Shown: positions 37,017-47,472, counted from the first letter of the stretch. The stretch is 64,000 bases of DNA from Thiobacillus sp. 65-1059 (GCA_001897675.1 MKUE01000110.1:1-64000), one strand, 5' to 3'. Notes: generated from the letters alone by a model not told the origin. Translations and numbers: made by a program.

Positions 37017-38020
37017 ATCAATCCATCGGGTATTTGTTGTGTGTGCTCGCCCTGGGCGGCATGGTCAGCGGGTGTGACAAGCCGCCGCCCCCGGCGGCCA
37101 CCGTGGCCGCGCCTGCGGCAACCGCTCCCGCTCCCGTTGCCGTTGCCCCGGCCCGATTCGCCCCGCCGGCCGAAAGCGACATTCCAGAAAACGAATTCGG
37201 CGAAGCGGTCTTGCTGGGCAAGAATATTTTTGTGAATACCCAGCAATACGCCAAGGATTTTGTCGGCAACGGCATGAACTGCGCCAACTGCCACCTGGAC
37301 AACGGACGCAAAGCCGATTCCGCCCCGCTATGGGCGGCTTATGTCCTCTATCCCGCCTACCGCCAAAAAACGGGCCAGATCGACACCATTCAAAGCCGCA
37401 TCCAGGGCTGTTTCCTTTACAGCATGAATGGCAAGCCGCCCGCCCTGGACAGCAAGGAAATGACCGCTCTGGTGACCTACCATTACTGGCTCGCCAAGGG
37501 TGCGCCGACCGGCGTCAAAATGCCGGGACAAGGTTATCTGAAGGTGGCGAAACCGGCGCAGAAACCCGACGTGGCGCGCGGACGAGCCGTCTACGAGAAC
37601 AATTGCGCGATATGCCATGGCGCCAACGGCGAGGGCATCCAAGCACGCGGCGAGTATGCGTTCCCGCCTTTGTGGGGCAATGATTCGTTCAACTGGGGCG
37701 CCGGTATGCATCGCGTGGACACGGCCGCGGGCTTTATCCAGGCCAACATGCCCTATGGGCTCGGCGGCACGCTGAGCGACCAGGAAGCCTGGGATGTGGC
37801 CTTGTTCATGAATAGTCATGAACGCCCACAGGATCCGCGCTTTTCCGGCAGCCTTGCACAGACGCGGGACCAGCATCACGAAGAAAACTGCCTGTATGGA
37901 CGCACCCCCGAAGAACTGGCGGCAGCGCTCGAAAAGCAGGCGAAAACCGCAACTGCTGCCGAAAAAACCAAGCCGGCAGCAGAACAATTGGAAGGGATTT
38001 CTCCGGCAATCTCGCACTAG
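37013..38020 (+). CDS. tsdA: Thiosulfate dehydrogenase-like diheme cytochrome c (TsdA)
   Basis: 335 residues with a lipobox (GGMVSGC/D). TsdA oxidises thiosulfate to tetrathionate or the reverse. The N-terminal domain matches TsdA: GKNIFVNTQQYAKDFVGN, CANCHLDNGRK, YPAYRQKTGQIDTIQSRI, then the cysteine in QGCFLYSMNGKPP. That cysteine lies 39 residues after the heme His and corresponds to the unusual Cys heme ligand of TsdA. The second domain has CAICHG. The C-terminal 60 residues are charged and extra. Lipid anchoring differs from soluble TsdA. Confidence 0.82.
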   Translation: MNQSIGYLLCVLALGGMVSGCDKPPPPAATVAAPAATAPAPVAVAPARFAPPAESDIPENEFGEAVLLGKNIFVNTQQYAKDFVGNGMNCANCHLDNGRKADSAPLWAAYVLYPAYRQKTGQIDTIQSRIQGCFLYSMNGKPPALDSKEMTALVTYHYWLAKGAPTGVKMPGQGYLKVAKPAQKPDVARGRAVYENNCAICHGANGEGIQARGEYAFPPLWGNDSFNWGAGMHRVDTAAGFIQANMPYGLGGTLSDQEAWDVALFMNSHERPQDPRFSGSLAQTRDQHHEENCLYGRTPEELAAALEKQAKTATAAEKTKPAAEQLEGISPAISH

Positions 38021-38120
38021 CGGCGACGCTTCGATCAAGCGCTGTCTGACCGGGCCCGATTCTAACGGCGTGAGAACGGATGCAGCGCTCGTCCGGCTCA
38101 CGCCACCTGACGATGCCGCA

Positions 38121-39430
38121 TCATGGCGTCAATGCCGCCAGCCCGCTGCGGATATGCAGGTCGCGCTGGGGATAGGGAATGACGATGCCGGCGTCCTTGA
38201 AGGCGCGCCAGATCGCCAGGTTGATGTCCGAGCGCACGCTCCCCAGGCCGGCCTCGGGATCCTGGATCCACACCCGCAGCTCCAGTTGAATTCCGCTGTC
38301 GCCGAAGGCCATCAGCCGGGTCGTCGGCACCGGGTCGGCGAGCACCCGCGGGTTGGCCCGCGCGGCTTCGGCCAGCAGGGCCAGCGCCTGTTCCGGATCG
38401 TTGTCGTAGCTGATCGAGACCGGGATCTTCAGGCGCACGTTGCGGTTGCTGTAGCTCCAGTTGATCACCTCGTTGGTGATCAACATCTCGTTGGGAATCA
38501 GCCGCTCGACCCCGTCGCGGTCCTGCACCACCACGTAGCGGGCGTGCAGTTCCTGCACCCAGCCGAGCTTGTTGTCGATGGTGATGACGTCGCCCGGCCG
38601 GATCGAGCGGTCGAACAGCACGATGAAACCGCTGATGAAGTTGCTGGCGATGCGCTGCAGGCCGAAGCCCAGGCCCACGCCCAGCGCGCCGCCGAACACC
38701 GTCAGCGCGGTGAGATCGATCCCCACCGCATCCAGCGCCAGCAGGAAGACCAGTACCAGCAGCACGAACTTGCTGAGCTTGACCAGCGCCACCTGCATGC
38801 CGGCGTTGGCGAACTCGGTGCGGTTGATGCGGTTCTCGATGACGCGGCCCAGCCACTGCGCCAGCAGCCATAACAGCGCCACGGCCAGCAGCAGCTTGAT
38901 GGTCGCAAGCGCCGAAATCCGGCTGCTGCCCACCTTCATGGCCATGCCATCCAGGCCTTCCAGCACGGCGGGCAGCCAGCCCAGCAGATGCAGCGCAACG
39001 ACGAGCCAGACCGACGTGGCAATGAGGTTTTCCCAGGCCTTGACCGCCGGCCCCGGACGGAAGGTCTTACGCAGGAAATAGATGAGAATGCGGATCGTGG
39101 CCAGCGAAACCAGCAGGGGTACTGCGAGATTGAGCAGATTCACCGTATAGCCGAAGTGCAGCAGCAGCGCCCGCCCTGCCAGCACCCCCAGCAACATGCT
39201 GATGGGGAACAGGATGCGCTGCAACGTCTTCAGCGCCAGATGCCGGACCGTGTATTCCGCGCCATCTTCCGCGCGCGCCACCAGGCTCTGGCTCAGCGTG
39301 CGGTGCACCAGCAACGCCCCGCCGCCGCCAGCAACAGCACCCCGATTTCCCACCAGAACCCAAGGTCGCCAATCAGGGCACGCCCACTGTCTAGCAGGGT
39401 CTGGAACTCAACGGGCAGGGCAAGCGACAT
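38121..39430 (-). CDS. MscS-family mechanosensitive channel, frameshifted near its start
   Basis: The conserved part runs in one frame for about 400 codons. It has several membrane helices, then the MscS pore and beta domain: LTVFGGALGVGLGFGLQRIASNFISGFIVLFDRSIRPGDVITI. The natural N-terminus (MSLALPVEFQTLLDSGRALI ... GVLLLAAAG) starts at 39430 in a different frame. It meets the main frame at a GGC-rich run near 39310-39330, where one G appears missing. The open frame by itself would start at 39353. The gene may be disrupted, or this may be a sequencing error. Confidence 0.75.
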
Positions 39431-39480
39431 GGCGGGTTTCACGTAGGGGGTATTTCATCAACATACCGGACGCGGTCGAA

Positions 39481-39507
39481 AACAAGAACCCCCGCCGAAG
39501 CGGGGGT
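39481..39507 (-). terminator. Rho-independent terminator after lpxC and the small membrane gene
   Basis: ACCCCCGC and its complement with loop CGAA, followed on the minus strand by TTCTTGTTTT. It is the end of the dcw-lpxC transcript. Confidence 0.8.
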
Positions 39508-39586
39508 CGGTTCACCGATTATGCCGGGAGCGCGGTGGCGAGGCGGGGAACGCCCTGCCTTGCATGAAGGCGCCCCCGCCATGGAT

Positions 39587-39769
39587 TCAGCGCAATACCA
39601 GTCGCTCCACCACAAAAACCAGTGCGACAACGAAGCCGACTACAACAGAGAAGCGCAGCACGCGGCCGAGGCTGCGCAGGTATTTGCGATTGCCGGTGAA
39701 CAGCCACGCCAGTCCGAGCGCCACCACCACAATCAGCAGGGCGACGAGCAGCAGGCGGACGAAGATCAT
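39587..39769 (-). CDS. Small two-helix membrane protein
   Basis: 60 residues, almost entirely two membrane helices ([21 protein letters not shown] and [16 protein letters not shown]) joined by [11 protein letters not shown]. The ATG overlaps the lpxC stop as ATGA, so it is a real, coupled gene. Function unknown. Confidence 0.75.
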   Translation of the reverse strand: MIFVRLLLVALLIVVVALGLAWLFTGNRKYLRSLGRVLRFSVVVGFVVALVFVVERLVLR

Positions 39770-40680
39770 GCGGTGAGGGGGTGCAGGCGCAGGAAGGCGA
39801 GGGGGACGTCCTCGTCACGCTCGAAGCTGACGTATTCCCAGGCTTCCTGGTGCTGCAGCAGTTCGCGCAGCAGGGCGTTGTTGAGCGCGTGGCCGGACTT
39901 GTAGGCTTCGAAGGCGCCGATCACGGGGTGGCCCAGCAGATAGAGGTCACCGATGGCGTCGAGCACCTTGTGTTTGACGAACTCGTCGTCGTAGCGCAGG
40001 CCGTCCTGGTTCAGCACGCGGAATTCGTCCATGACGATGGCGTTGTCGAGCGAGCCGCCCAGTGCCAGGCCACTGTTGCGCAGGGCCTCGACCTCGTGCA
40101 TGAAGCCGAAGGTGCGGGCGCGCGCGACCTCTTTCGTATAGGCGGTGTCGGCAAAGTCGATGCTGACGGTCTTGCCGCTCCTGTCGAACACCGGGTGCTT
40201 GAAGTCGATGGTGAACTCGACCTTGAAGCCGTTGTGCGGGACGAAGCGCGCCCACTTGTCGCCGTCGCGCACTTCGATCGGCCGGGTGATGCGCACGTAG
40301 CGCTTGGCGGCGTCCTGTTCGACGATGCCGGCGGATTGCAGCAGGAACACGAACGGCGCCGAGGAGCCGTCCATGATGGGAATTTCGGGGCCGGTGAGGT
40401 CGACCAGCAGGTTGTCGATGCCCAGCCCCGCGAGCGCGGACATCAGATGCTCGACGGTGGATACCTTGGCGTGACCGGATTCGAGCATCGAGCACAGCCG
40501 GGTGTCGGTGACGAGATAGGGGTCGGCCTTGAGCTCGACGGGCGGATCGAGATCCATGCGCCGGAACACGATGCCGCTGTCGGGGCCGGCCGGGCGCAGG
40601 GTCATCTCGACCTTGATGCCGGAATGCAGGCCGACGCCGGTCGCCTTGACCGGCGTTTTCAGGGTGCGTTGCTTGATCAT
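39766..40680 (-). CDS. lpxC: UDP-3-O-acyl-N-acetylglucosamine deacetylase LpxC
   Basis: Zinc enzyme for the committed step of lipid A synthesis, 304 residues as usual. Zinc ligands are visible in [17 protein letters not shown] and [15 protein letters not shown], and the catalytic region in [13 protein letters not shown]. It is downstream of ftsZ, as in most Proteobacteria, with a palindrome between. Confidence 0.97.
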   Translation of the reverse strand: MIKQRTLKTPVKATGVGLHSGIKVEMTLRPAGPDSGIVFRRMDLDPPVELKADPYLVTDTRLCSMLESGHAKVSTVEHLMSALAGLGIDNLLVDLTGPEIPIMDGSSAPFVFLLQSAGIVEQDAAKRYVRITRPIEVRDGDKWARFVPHNGFKVEFTIDFKHPVFDRSGKTVSIDFADTAYTKEVARARTFGFMHEVEALRNSGLALGGSLDNAIVMDEFRVLNQDGLRYDDEFVKHKVLDAIGDLYLLGHPVIGAFEAYKSGHALNNALLRELLQHQEAWEYVSFERDEDVPLAFLRLHPLTA

Positions 40681-40719
40681 TTTGTCATTTTAACCGCTCG
40701 GGCAGGCAGGCAGCGGTTT

Positions 40720-40751
40720 GCCCGGGTTCCGTCCGCGGACGGAACCCGGGC
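40720..40751. repeat. 32-bp perfect palindrome between ftsZ and lpxC
   Basis: GCCCGGGTTCCGTCCG followed directly by its exact complement. In RNA it would fold to a very stable hairpin 27 bases after the ftsZ stop. There is no T-run, so simple termination is unlikely. It may slow polymerase or protect the ftsZ mRNA end. Confidence 0.8.
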
Positions 40752-40778
40752 AAGGAGATGCATCGCCGTTGCACCGGC

Positions 40779-41924
40779 TCAGTCGGCCTGGCGGCGCAGG
40801 AAAGCCGGAATGTCCAGGGTGTCGATGCCGGAATCGGTCATCGCCTGGATGGTGCGGCTGCGGCGGCTGGTCATCACGCTGGGCAGCTCTTCGCTGCCGC
40901 TCGCCATCATCGGGGCATCGTCGGTGCCGGTGCGGATGATCTGCATCGGCTTCGCATGCTGGCGGGCAACGGGGTTGCCGAGGCCGGTGGCGACCATGGT
41001 GACGCGCAGGCTGTCTTCCATGCCGTCGTCGAGCACCTGGCCGACGATGACCGTGGCTTCCTCGGCGGTGAAGCTCTTGATGGTGTCCATCACCTCGTGG
41101 ATCTCGCGCATCTTCACGGTGGAGGATGCGGTGATGTTGACCAGCACGCCGCGCGCACCGGCCAGGTTGACGTCTTCCAGCAGCGGGCTGGCGACGGCCT
41201 GCTCGGCGGCGATGCGGGCGCGATTGTCGCCGCTGGCCTGGGCCGAGCCCATCATCGCCATGCCCATTTCGCTCATCACGGTGCGCACGTCGGCAAAGTC
41301 GACGTTGACCAGGCCGGGGCAGTTGATGACTTCGGCGATGCCGCCGACCGCGCCGTGCAGCACGTTGTTGGCGGCCTTGAAGGCGTCCAGCATGGAGACA
41401 TCGTCGCCCAGCACCTGCATCAGCTTTTCGTTGGGGATGATGATCAGCGAATCGACGTGGCGCGCCAGCGCTTCGATGCCGGCGTTGGCGGCACGCACGC
41501 GCTTGCCTTCGAACATGAAGGGCTTGGTCACCACCGCCACGGTGAGAATGCCGAGCTCCTTGGCGACCTCGGCCACCACCGGCGCGGCGCCGGTGCCGGT
41601 GCCGCCGCCCATGCCGGCGGTGATGAACAGCATGTCGGCACCGTCGATCAGCTCGGCGATGCGTTCGCGGTCTTCCAGCGCGGCCTCGCGGCCGACGTCG
41701 GGGTTGGCGCCGGCGCCGAGGCCCTTGGTCACGTTGTTGCCGAGTTGCAGTTGCAGCTTGGCCTGGTTGCGCTTCAGCGCCTGCGCGTCGGTGTTGACGG
41801 CGATGAATTCCACGCCGCTCAAGCCCGAGCTGATCATGTGGTCGACCGCATTGCCGCCGCAGCCGCCCACGCCAATCACCTTGATCACCGCATCCTGGGT
41901 ATCCACGTCCATCAGTTCAAACAT
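40779..41924 (-). CDS. ftsZ: Cell division protein FtsZ
   Basis: Tubulin-like GTPase that forms the division ring. 381 residues; GTP-binding loop GMGGGTGTGAAP, NVDFADVR, and the conserved C-terminal peptide DIPAFLRRQAD that binds FtsA and ZipA. It has a strong GAGGAGA site; 124 bases separate it from ftsA. Confidence 0.99.
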   Translation of the reverse strand: MFELMDVDTQDAVIKVIGVGGCGGNAVDHMISSGLSGVEFIAVNTDAQALKRNQAKLQLQLGNNVTKGLGAGANPDVGREAALEDRERIAELIDGADMLFITAGMGGGTGTGAAPVVAEVAKELGILTVAVVTKPFMFEGKRVRAANAGIEALARHVDSLIIIPNEKLMQVLGDDVSMLDAFKAANNVLHGAVGGIAEVINCPGLVNVDFADVRTVMSEMGMAMMGSAQASGDNRARIAAEQAVASPLLEDVNLAGARGVLVNITASSTVKMREIHEVMDTIKSFTAEEATVIVGQVLDDGMEDSLRVTMVATGLGNPVARQHAKPMQIIRTGTDDAPMMASGSEELPSVMTSRRSRTIQAMTDSGIDTLDIPAFLRRQAD

Positions 41925-42020
41925 CTTGCTCTCCTCTTTTTTCCCGAATCAAAACCACACTCAAAAATCCTTTGACGCGTCTGCCACCCGTGGCACCACC
42001 GTCAAATCCCGTTTCGACGT

Positions 42021-42040
42021 CGCTGCGTTCAATCGCAGCG
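42021..42040 (-). promoter_or_regulatory. Hairpin in the ftsA-ftsZ gap
   Basis: CGCTGCG-N6-CGCAGCG, a perfect 7-bp stem just after the ftsA stop. It has no T-run. It may be an attenuator or an mRNA processing site that sets the ftsA:ftsZ ratio; this is inference. Confidence 0.35.
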
Positions 42041-42048
42041 CAGCGGCG

Positions 42049-43284
42049 TCAGAAATTCCCCTTGAACCAGCTTTTCATGCGTTCGAATATGTCCTTGAAA
42101 TTGTTGCCGGACAGTTTCGGCGCATCGCGTCCGCGCGCTTCCAGCCCGGCCATCAAGAGGCCCATGCAGGTGGCGTAGCGCGGGTTGCGCATGACGTCCG
42201 CCAGCCCGCCCTCGTAGCGCGGCCAGCCCATGCGTACCGGCATGTGGAAGACTTCCTCGCCGAGTTCGACCATGCCCTGCATGCCCGCCGAGCCGCCGGT
42301 GATGACGATGCCGGACGACAACAGTTCCTCGAAGCCGCTGCGGCGCAATTCGGCCTGCACCAGCGAGTACAGCTCTTCCATGCGCGGCTCGATGAATTCG
42401 GCCAGCGTCTGCCGCGACAGCGTGCGCGGCGGGCGGTCGCCGATGCCCGGCACTTCGATCATGTCGCGCGCGTCGGCCAGCTGCCTGAGCGCGCAGCCGT
42501 ACTGGATCTTGATGTCCTCGGCTTCTTTCGGCGGCGTGCGCAGCGCCACCGCGATGTCGTTGTTGACCTGGTCGCCCGCCACCGGAATCACCGCGGTGTG
42601 GCGGATCGCGCCGTTGGTGAACACGGCGATGTCGGTGGTGCCGCCGCCGATGTCCACCAGGCAGACGCCGAGTTCCTTCTCGTCCTCGGTCAGCACCGCC
42701 ATCGCGGAGGCGAGCGGCTGCAGCACCAGGTCGCCGACCTCGAGCCCGCAGCGGCGCACGCACTTGATGATGTTCTGCGCCGCCGACACCGCGCCGGTGA
42801 CGATGTGCACCTTCACTTCCAGGCGCACCGCGCTCATGCCGAGCGGATCGCGCACGTCTTCCTGGCCGTCGACGATGAATTCCTGCGGGATGGTGTGCAG
42901 GATCTGCTGGTCGGTCGGGATGTTCACCGCGCGCGCGGTCTCCACCACGCGGTCGACGTCCATCTGACTGATTTCCTTGTCCTTGATGGCGAACATGCCA
43001 TGCGAGTTGAAGCTCTTGATGTGGCTGCCGGCGATCCCCGTGTAGACCTCGCGGATCTTGCAGTCGGCCATCAGCTCCGCCTCTTCCAGCGCGCGCTGGA
43101 TGGCGTTGACGGTGGCCTCGATGTTCACCACCACGCCGCGGCGCAGCCCGCGCGACGGACTCGTACCCATACCGATGATCTCCAGCATGCCCTCGTCGTT
43201 GATCTCGGCGACGATGCAGACGATCTTGGAGGTGCCGATGTCGAGGCCGACAACCAGGTTTTTGGGGTCTCTTGGCTTGCTCAT
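42049..43284 (-). CDS. ftsA: Cell division protein FtsA
   Basis: Actin-like membrane tether for FtsZ, 411 residues. ATPase blocks GLDIGTSKI, VDIGGGTTDIAVF and GIVITGGSAGMQG, and a C-terminal amphipathic helix (FERMKSWFKGNF). Its ATG overlaps the ftsQ stop by 4 bases. Confidence 0.98.
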   Translation of the reverse strand: MSKPRDPKNLVVGLDIGTSKIVCIVAEINDEGMLEIIGMGTSPSRGLRRGVVVNIEATVNAIQRALEEAELMADCKIREVYTGIAGSHIKSFNSHGMFAIKDKEISQMDVDRVVETARAVNIPTDQQILHTIPQEFIVDGQEDVRDPLGMSAVRLEVKVHIVTGAVSAAQNIIKCVRRCGLEVGDLVLQPLASAMAVLTEDEKELGVCLVDIGGGTTDIAVFTNGAIRHTAVIPVAGDQVNNDIAVALRTPPKEAEDIKIQYGCALRQLADARDMIEVPGIGDRPPRTLSRQTLAEFIEPRMEELYSLVQAELRRSGFEELLSSGIVITGGSAGMQGMVELGEEVFHMPVRMGWPRYEGGLADVMRNPRYATCMGLLMAGLEARGRDAPKLSGNNFKDIFERMKSWFKGNF

Positions 43285-44069
43285 GTTTTACTCGATTTGA
43301 AGGGGGACGCGCCGTCCGGCATGCGCACGGCAAACCCGTCGCTGTAGCGCAGATCGACGGTGACGGGCGCAAGGGATGCTGCGGCCGCGGCGTCCGGGGC
43401 GGCCGCAGCGGCGCCCTGCAGCGCCGGCTGTGCGCCGAACAGGCGTGGATACAGGGCGGCGAAGCGCGCCAGCCGCGCCTCGGTCTGCAACCGCCCCAGC
43501 GCCAGGGACATGCCATTGTCCAGCCGCATGCGCCAGGCCCGGCGCGGCGACAGGCGCAGCTCGGCTATGCTCATGCCGAGCGGGGCGAGCGTCGCCTGAT
43601 GGCGGCGGTAGGCGGCGACCACCTCGGCGCTGCTGTCGTCGGGGCCGGACAGGCGCGGCAGGCTGCCCGCCGCCGCCGCCACGAATACCTCGCCGTCCGC
43701 GTTCACCAGCGCATTGTCGTTCCAGCGCGCCAGCGGCACATACTCGACCAGCGACACCACCAGGGTGTCGGGCCAGCGGCGTTCCACCCGCGCCTCGCGC
43801 ACCCAGGGCAGTTTTTCCAGGCTGCTGCGCACGCGCTCGAGATCGACGGTAAAGAACGTGCCGCGCACCTGGCGTTCGGCCACCAGCCGGATCTGCGCTT
43901 CGGTCACGTGCGTCGCCGGGGTTTTCACCTCGATGTTGCGCAGGGCAAACCACGGCTGCGCCGCCACCCAGCTGACCGCGCCATAGGCCAGCAGGCCGAG
44001 CGCGCCCCAGGTCAGCACGCGGGCGACCTGCGACAGCGGGTGGGCGGCAAGTTCGGGCGATGCGCTCAT
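43281..44069 (-). CDS. ftsQ: Cell division protein FtsQ
   Basis: Single-pass divisome protein, 262 residues from the ATG at 44069 that overlaps the ddl stop. TM near residues 20-38, then a POTRA domain ([53 protein letters not shown]). The C-terminal third is Ala-rich. Confidence 0.95.
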   Translation of the reverse strand: MSASPELAAHPLSQVARVLTWGALGLLAYGAVSWVAAQPWFALRNIEVKTPATHVTEAQIRLVAERQVRGTFFTVDLERVRSSLEKLPWVREARVERRWPDTLVVSLVEYVPLARWNDNALVNADGEVFVAAAAGSLPRLSGPDDSSAEVVAAYRRHQATLAPLGMSIAELRLSPRRAWRMRLDNGMSLALGRLQTEARLARFAALYPRLFGAQPALQGAAAAAPDAAAAASLAPVTVDLRYSDGFAVRMPDGASPFKSSKT

Positions 44070-44980
44070 GCCAGCGTCTGCTCCAGAATTTTCAGGCACA
44101 GCGCATCGAAATCCAGCCCCGCCGCGCGCGCGGCCATCGGCACCAGGCTGTGGTCGGTCATGCCGGGCGAGGTGTTCACTTCCAGCAGGTAGGGATTGCC
44201 GATGCGGTCCAGCATCAGATCGACCCGTCCCCAGCCGCGCCCGTCGACCAGGCGGAAGGCTTCCAGCGCCAGCTTCCGCAATGCCGCTTCCTGCGCATCG
44301 GGCAGCCCCGCGGGGCAGTGATAGCGGGTGTCGTTGCGCAGATACTTGGCCTCGAAATCGTAGAAGGAGCGGTCCTGGGCGGGCTCCAGGCGGATCAGCG
44401 GCAAGGCGCTGTCGCCGAGGATGCCGACGGTGAACTCGGCGCCGTCGACGAACTTTTCCGCCAGCACCAGCGCGTCGTGTTCGGCGGCGGCTTCATACGC
44501 GGCCGCCAGCGTGCCGGCCTCGGTCACCTTGCTCATGCCGATGCTGGAGCCCTCGTGGGCGGGCTTGACGAAAATCGGCAGGCCGAGCTTCTCCTCCACT
44601 GCGGCGAAATCGCTGGCGGCGGCAAGCATCTCCCAGTCGGCCGTCGGCAGGCCGGCGGCGCGCCACAACAGCTTGGTGCGCCACTTGTCCATGCCGACGG
44701 CCGAAGCCATCACGCCGCTGCCGGTATAGGGAATGTTCAGCAGCTCGAGTGCGCCCTGCATGCAGCCGTCTTCGCCGTAGCGCCCGTGCAGCGCGATGAA
44801 GACGCGGTCGAATTCGCCGCCGATCAAGTCGCCGAGATTGCGGGTCGCCGGGTCGAACGGATGCGCGTCGACCCCCTGCCGCGTCAGCGCCGCCAGCACC
44901 GCGGCGCCGCTGTTGAGCGACACCGGCCGCTCGGCGGACGTGCCGCCCAGCATCACCGCGACTTTTCCAAACTTGCTCAC
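44066..44980 (-). CDS. ddl: D-alanine--D-alanine ligase
   Basis: Makes the D-Ala-D-Ala dipeptide for peptidoglycan. 304 residues of DdlB type: [43 protein letters not shown] and [17 protein letters not shown]. The start is GTG at 44980 with GGAGAA upstream; the GTGA overlaps the murB stop. Confidence 0.97.
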   Translation of the reverse strand: MSKFGKVAVMLGGTSAERPVSLNSGAAVLAALTRQGVDAHPFDPATRNLGDLIGGEFDRVFIALHGRYGEDGCMQGALELLNIPYTGSGVMASAVGMDKWRTKLLWRAAGLPTADWEMLAAASDFAAVEEKLGLPIFVKPAHEGSSIGMSKVTEAGTLAAAYEAAAEHDALVLAEKFVDGAEFTVGILGDSALPLIRLEPAQDRSFYDFEAKYLRNDTRYHCPAGLPDAQEAALRKLALEAFRLVDGRGWGRVDLMLDRIGNPYLLEVNTSPGMTDHSLVPMAARAAGLDFDALCLKILEQTLA

Positions 44981-45951
44981 TGCCGTTCTCCAATAATTCG
45001 CACTTCGCGGATCAGCCGCACATTGGTGCGCGCCTCCACGCTGTCTTCCACATGCTCGATCAAACGCTCGATGTCGGTCGCCGTGGCGTGGCCCAGGTTG
45101 ACGATGAAATTGGCGTGCTTCTCCGACACCTGCGCATCGCCGATGCGGAAGCCCTTGAGCCCGCAGCGCTCGACCAGCCGCGCCGCATAATCGTCCGGCG
45201 GGTTGCGGAACACCGAGCCGGCGTTGGGCAGGTTCAAGGGCTGCGAGGCGATGCGCTGTTTCAGCAAAGCCTTGATCGTTTCGCGCGAGGCGGCGCCGTC
45301 GCCGCGGGCCAGCCGGAACCAGCCGCCGATGAACCATTCCTGCTGCGCGTGCTTCAACGCCACATGGCGGTAGCCGGTGACGTATTCGTCCGGCCGCCGC
45401 TCGTTCAACTGCCCCTGGCGGTCGAGCGTCAGCACCTGCACCAGCTTGTCCCAGGTTTCGCTGCCATAGCAGCCGGCATTCATTGCAATCGCGCCGCCGA
45501 CGGTGCCGGGAATGCCGGCCCAGAACTCGCCACCGACCAGGTCGTGGTTGGCGGCAAAGCGCGCCAGCTTGGGCGAGGCGACCCCCGCCTGGGCATACAC
45601 CAGCGCCGTGTCGCCCCCCCCGGGCGCAGGCGGGAAGCCCTGCGTGCGGCTTTCAAGCGCAAGTTTTTTCAGCACGCCGTGCAGCAGGATCACCACCCCC
45701 TTCACGCCGCCGTCGCGCACCAGCAGATTGCTGCCCAGCCCGACCATGTGGATGTCCTCGTGTGCGGGCACCGAACGCACCAGCCAGACCAGGTCGTCGA
45801 GGTCGGCCGGGATGTAGGCGCGCTGCGCGGCGCCGCCGGCGCGCCACGACACGTGTTTCTTCATCGGCTCGTTGTAGAGGAAGCGCCCGCGCAGCACCGG
45901 CGCGGCGCCGCCCGCCATGTCGATCTCGCTCATGCGATAGTCATGCCGCAT
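44977..45951 (-). CDS. murB: UDP-N-acetylenolpyruvoylglucosamine reductase MurB
   Basis: FAD-dependent reductase of peptidoglycan precursor synthesis, 324 residues. FAD motifs [11 protein letters not shown] and [18 protein letters not shown]; the catalytic serine/glutamate blocks are NAGSVFRNP and [11 protein letters not shown]. Two internal ATGs near the start (codons 7 and 12) are alternative starts. It overlaps the end of murC by 11 bases. Confidence 0.97.
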   Translation of the reverse strand: MRHDYRMSEIDMAGGAAPVLRGRFLYNEPMKKHVSWRAGGAAQRAYIPADLDDLVWLVRSVPAHEDIHMVGLGSNLLVRDGGVKGVVILLHGVLKKLALESRTQGFPPAPGGGDTALVYAQAGVASPKLARFAANHDLVGGEFWAGIPGTVGGAIAMNAGCYGSETWDKLVQVLTLDRQGQLNERRPDEYVTGYRHVALKHAQQEWFIGGWFRLARGDGAASRETIKALLKQRIASQPLNLPNAGSVFRNPPDDYAARLVERCGLKGFRIGDAQVSEKHANFIVNLGHATATDIERLIEHVEDSVEARTNVRLIREVRIIGERQ

Positions 45952-47332
45952 GCTTCCCTCCCAGGATCGGCGCCACCTGGCCGATACTGCCGGCGCCCAT
46001 CACCAGCACCACGTCGTCCGCCCGCGCCAGATCGCGCACCGCGGCAGGCACCTCGGCGACGTTTTCCACGAATACCGGCTCGACCTTGCCGGCCACGCGC
46101 ACCGCGCGCGCCAGCGCGCGGCCATCCGCTGCGACGATCGGCGCCTCGCCCGCGGGATAGACTTCGGTCAGCACCAGCACGTCGGTTTCCGACAGCACCT
46201 TCACGAAGTCCTCGAAACAGTCGCGGGTGCGCGTGAAACGGTGCGGCTGGAACACCAGCACCAGCCGCCGCCCGGGGAAGGCGCCGCGCGCGGCGGCGAG
46301 CGTCGCCGCCATTTCCACCGGGTGGTGGCCGTAGTCGTCGACCAGGCAGTACCTGCCGCCGTCCTTGGCGGCCTGCTCGCCGTAGCGCTGGAAGCGCCGG
46401 CCGACGCCGTGGAATTCGGCCAGCGCCTTGACGATGGCGGCGTCGTCGGCGCCGATTTCGGTCGCCACCGCAATCGCCGCCAGGGCATTCAATACGTTGT
46501 GCATGCCGGGATGGTTGAGCACCACGCCGAGGTCGGCCATGCCTTCGCGCTTGACGGTGAAATGCATGCGGCCGTGCTCGAAGCGCGCATCGACCGCGCG
46601 CACCTGCGCCGCCTCGGCGAAGCCGTAGGTGGTGATCGGCTTGCTGATGCGCGGCAGGATTTCGCGCACCTGCGGATCGTCGATGCACAGCACCGCCATG
46701 CCGTAGAAAGGCAGGCGCTGGCAGAAGTCGACGAAGGCCTGTTTCAGCCGCTCGAAGTCATGGCCATAGGTGTCCATGTGATCGGCGTCGATGTTGGTGA
46801 CGATGGCAATCACCGGCGTCAGGTAGAGGAAGGAGGCGTCGGATTCGTCGGCCTCGGCCACCAGGAAATCGCCCTTGCCGAGCCGCGCATTGGTGCCGGC
46901 GGCGGTGAGCTTGCCGCCGATGACGTAGGTCGGGTCCATCCCGGCTTCGCCGAGGATGCTGGCGACCAGGCTGGTGGTGGTGGTCTTGCCATGGGTGCCG
47001 GCGACCGCGATGCCCTGCCGCAGCCGCATCAGTTCGGCCAGCATCAGCGCACGCGGCACGATGGGAATCTTCTTTTCGCGCGCGGCGATCACCTCGGGAT
47101 TGCTGTCCTGCACCGCAGTCGAGGTGACGACCGCATCGGCTTCGGCAATATTTTCGGCCGCGTGGCCGCGCTGGATGCGCGCACCCAGTTTCGCCAGCCG
47201 CTGCGTCACGGCGTTGTCGGCCAGATCCGAGCCGGACACCGCGTAGCCCAGGTTGAGCAGCACTTCGGCGATGCCGCTCATGCCGACGCCGCCGATGCCG
47301 ACAAAGTGGATGTGCTTGACGGCGTGTCTCAT
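45941..47332 (-). CDS. murC: UDP-N-acetylmuramate--L-alanine ligase MurC
   Basis: ATP-dependent ligase adding L-Ala to UDP-MurNAc, 463 residues. [17 protein letters not shown]-loop [21 protein letters not shown] and DDYGHHPVE are present. The ATG at 47332 overlaps the stop of a short ORF that begins with a copy of this gene's own first 12 codons. The longer track ORF runs through that spacer and is not the gene. Confidence 0.97.
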   Translation of the reverse strand: MRHAVKHIHFVGIGGVGMSGIAEVLLNLGYAVSGSDLADNAVTQRLAKLGARIQRGHAAENIAEADAVVTSTAVQDSNPEVIAAREKKIPIVPRALMLAELMRLRQGIAVAGTHGKTTTTSLVASILGEAGMDPTYVIGGKLTAAGTNARLGKGDFLVAEADESDASFLYLTPVIAIVTNIDADHMDTYGHDFERLKQAFVDFCQRLPFYGMAVLCIDDPQVREILPRISKPITTYGFAEAAQVRAVDARFEHGRMHFTVKREGMADLGVVLNHPGMHNVLNALAAIAVATEIGADDAAIVKALAEFHGVGRRFQRYGEQAAKDGGRYCLVDDYGHHPVEMAATLAAARGAFPGRRLVLVFQPHRFTRTRDCFEDFVKVLSETDVLVLTEVYPAGEAPIVAADGRALARAVRVAGKVEPVFVENVAEVPAAVRDLARADDVVLVMGAGSIGQVAPILGGKHAA

Positions 47333-47472
47333 TGCGGCCTCCCCCACTGCGACAGCCGGCAGGTCGGCACCTGGCGCCGCTCGCGGCCGGTCGCATCCCG
47401 CAAGCGGGAACCCTGCTCCCTGCTCGCAGCGACCATGCCGACAAAGTGGAGGTGCTTGACGGCGTGTCTCAT
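47295..47472. repeat. Direct repeat of the murC 5' end (38 bp, two copies 140 bp apart)
   Basis: Copies at 47295-47332 (true murC start) and 47435-47472 match at 37 of 38 positions. The one change is ATC to CTC (Ile to Leu) in the encoded peptide. The 102-base spacer contains a 14-bp palindrome (TCCCGCAAGCGGGA). Confidence 0.9.
47329..47472 (-). CDS. Short ORF starting with a copy of the MurC N-terminus
   Basis: 47 codons, [12 protein letters not shown] then an Arg-rich unrelated tail ([17 protein letters not shown] ...). The first 12 residues copy MurC (which has [12 protein letters not shown]). Its TGA overlaps the murC ATG as ATGA, so ribosomes finishing it could restart on murC. It may be a translated leader or a duplication scar. 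Confidence 0.35.
   Translation of the reverse strand: MRHAVKHLHFVGMVAASREQGSRLRDATGRERRQVPTCRLSQWGRPQ

Noticed and set aside
39781-43347. 1188-codon plus-strand ORF
   Set aside because: Antisense of lpxC, ftsZ and ftsA.
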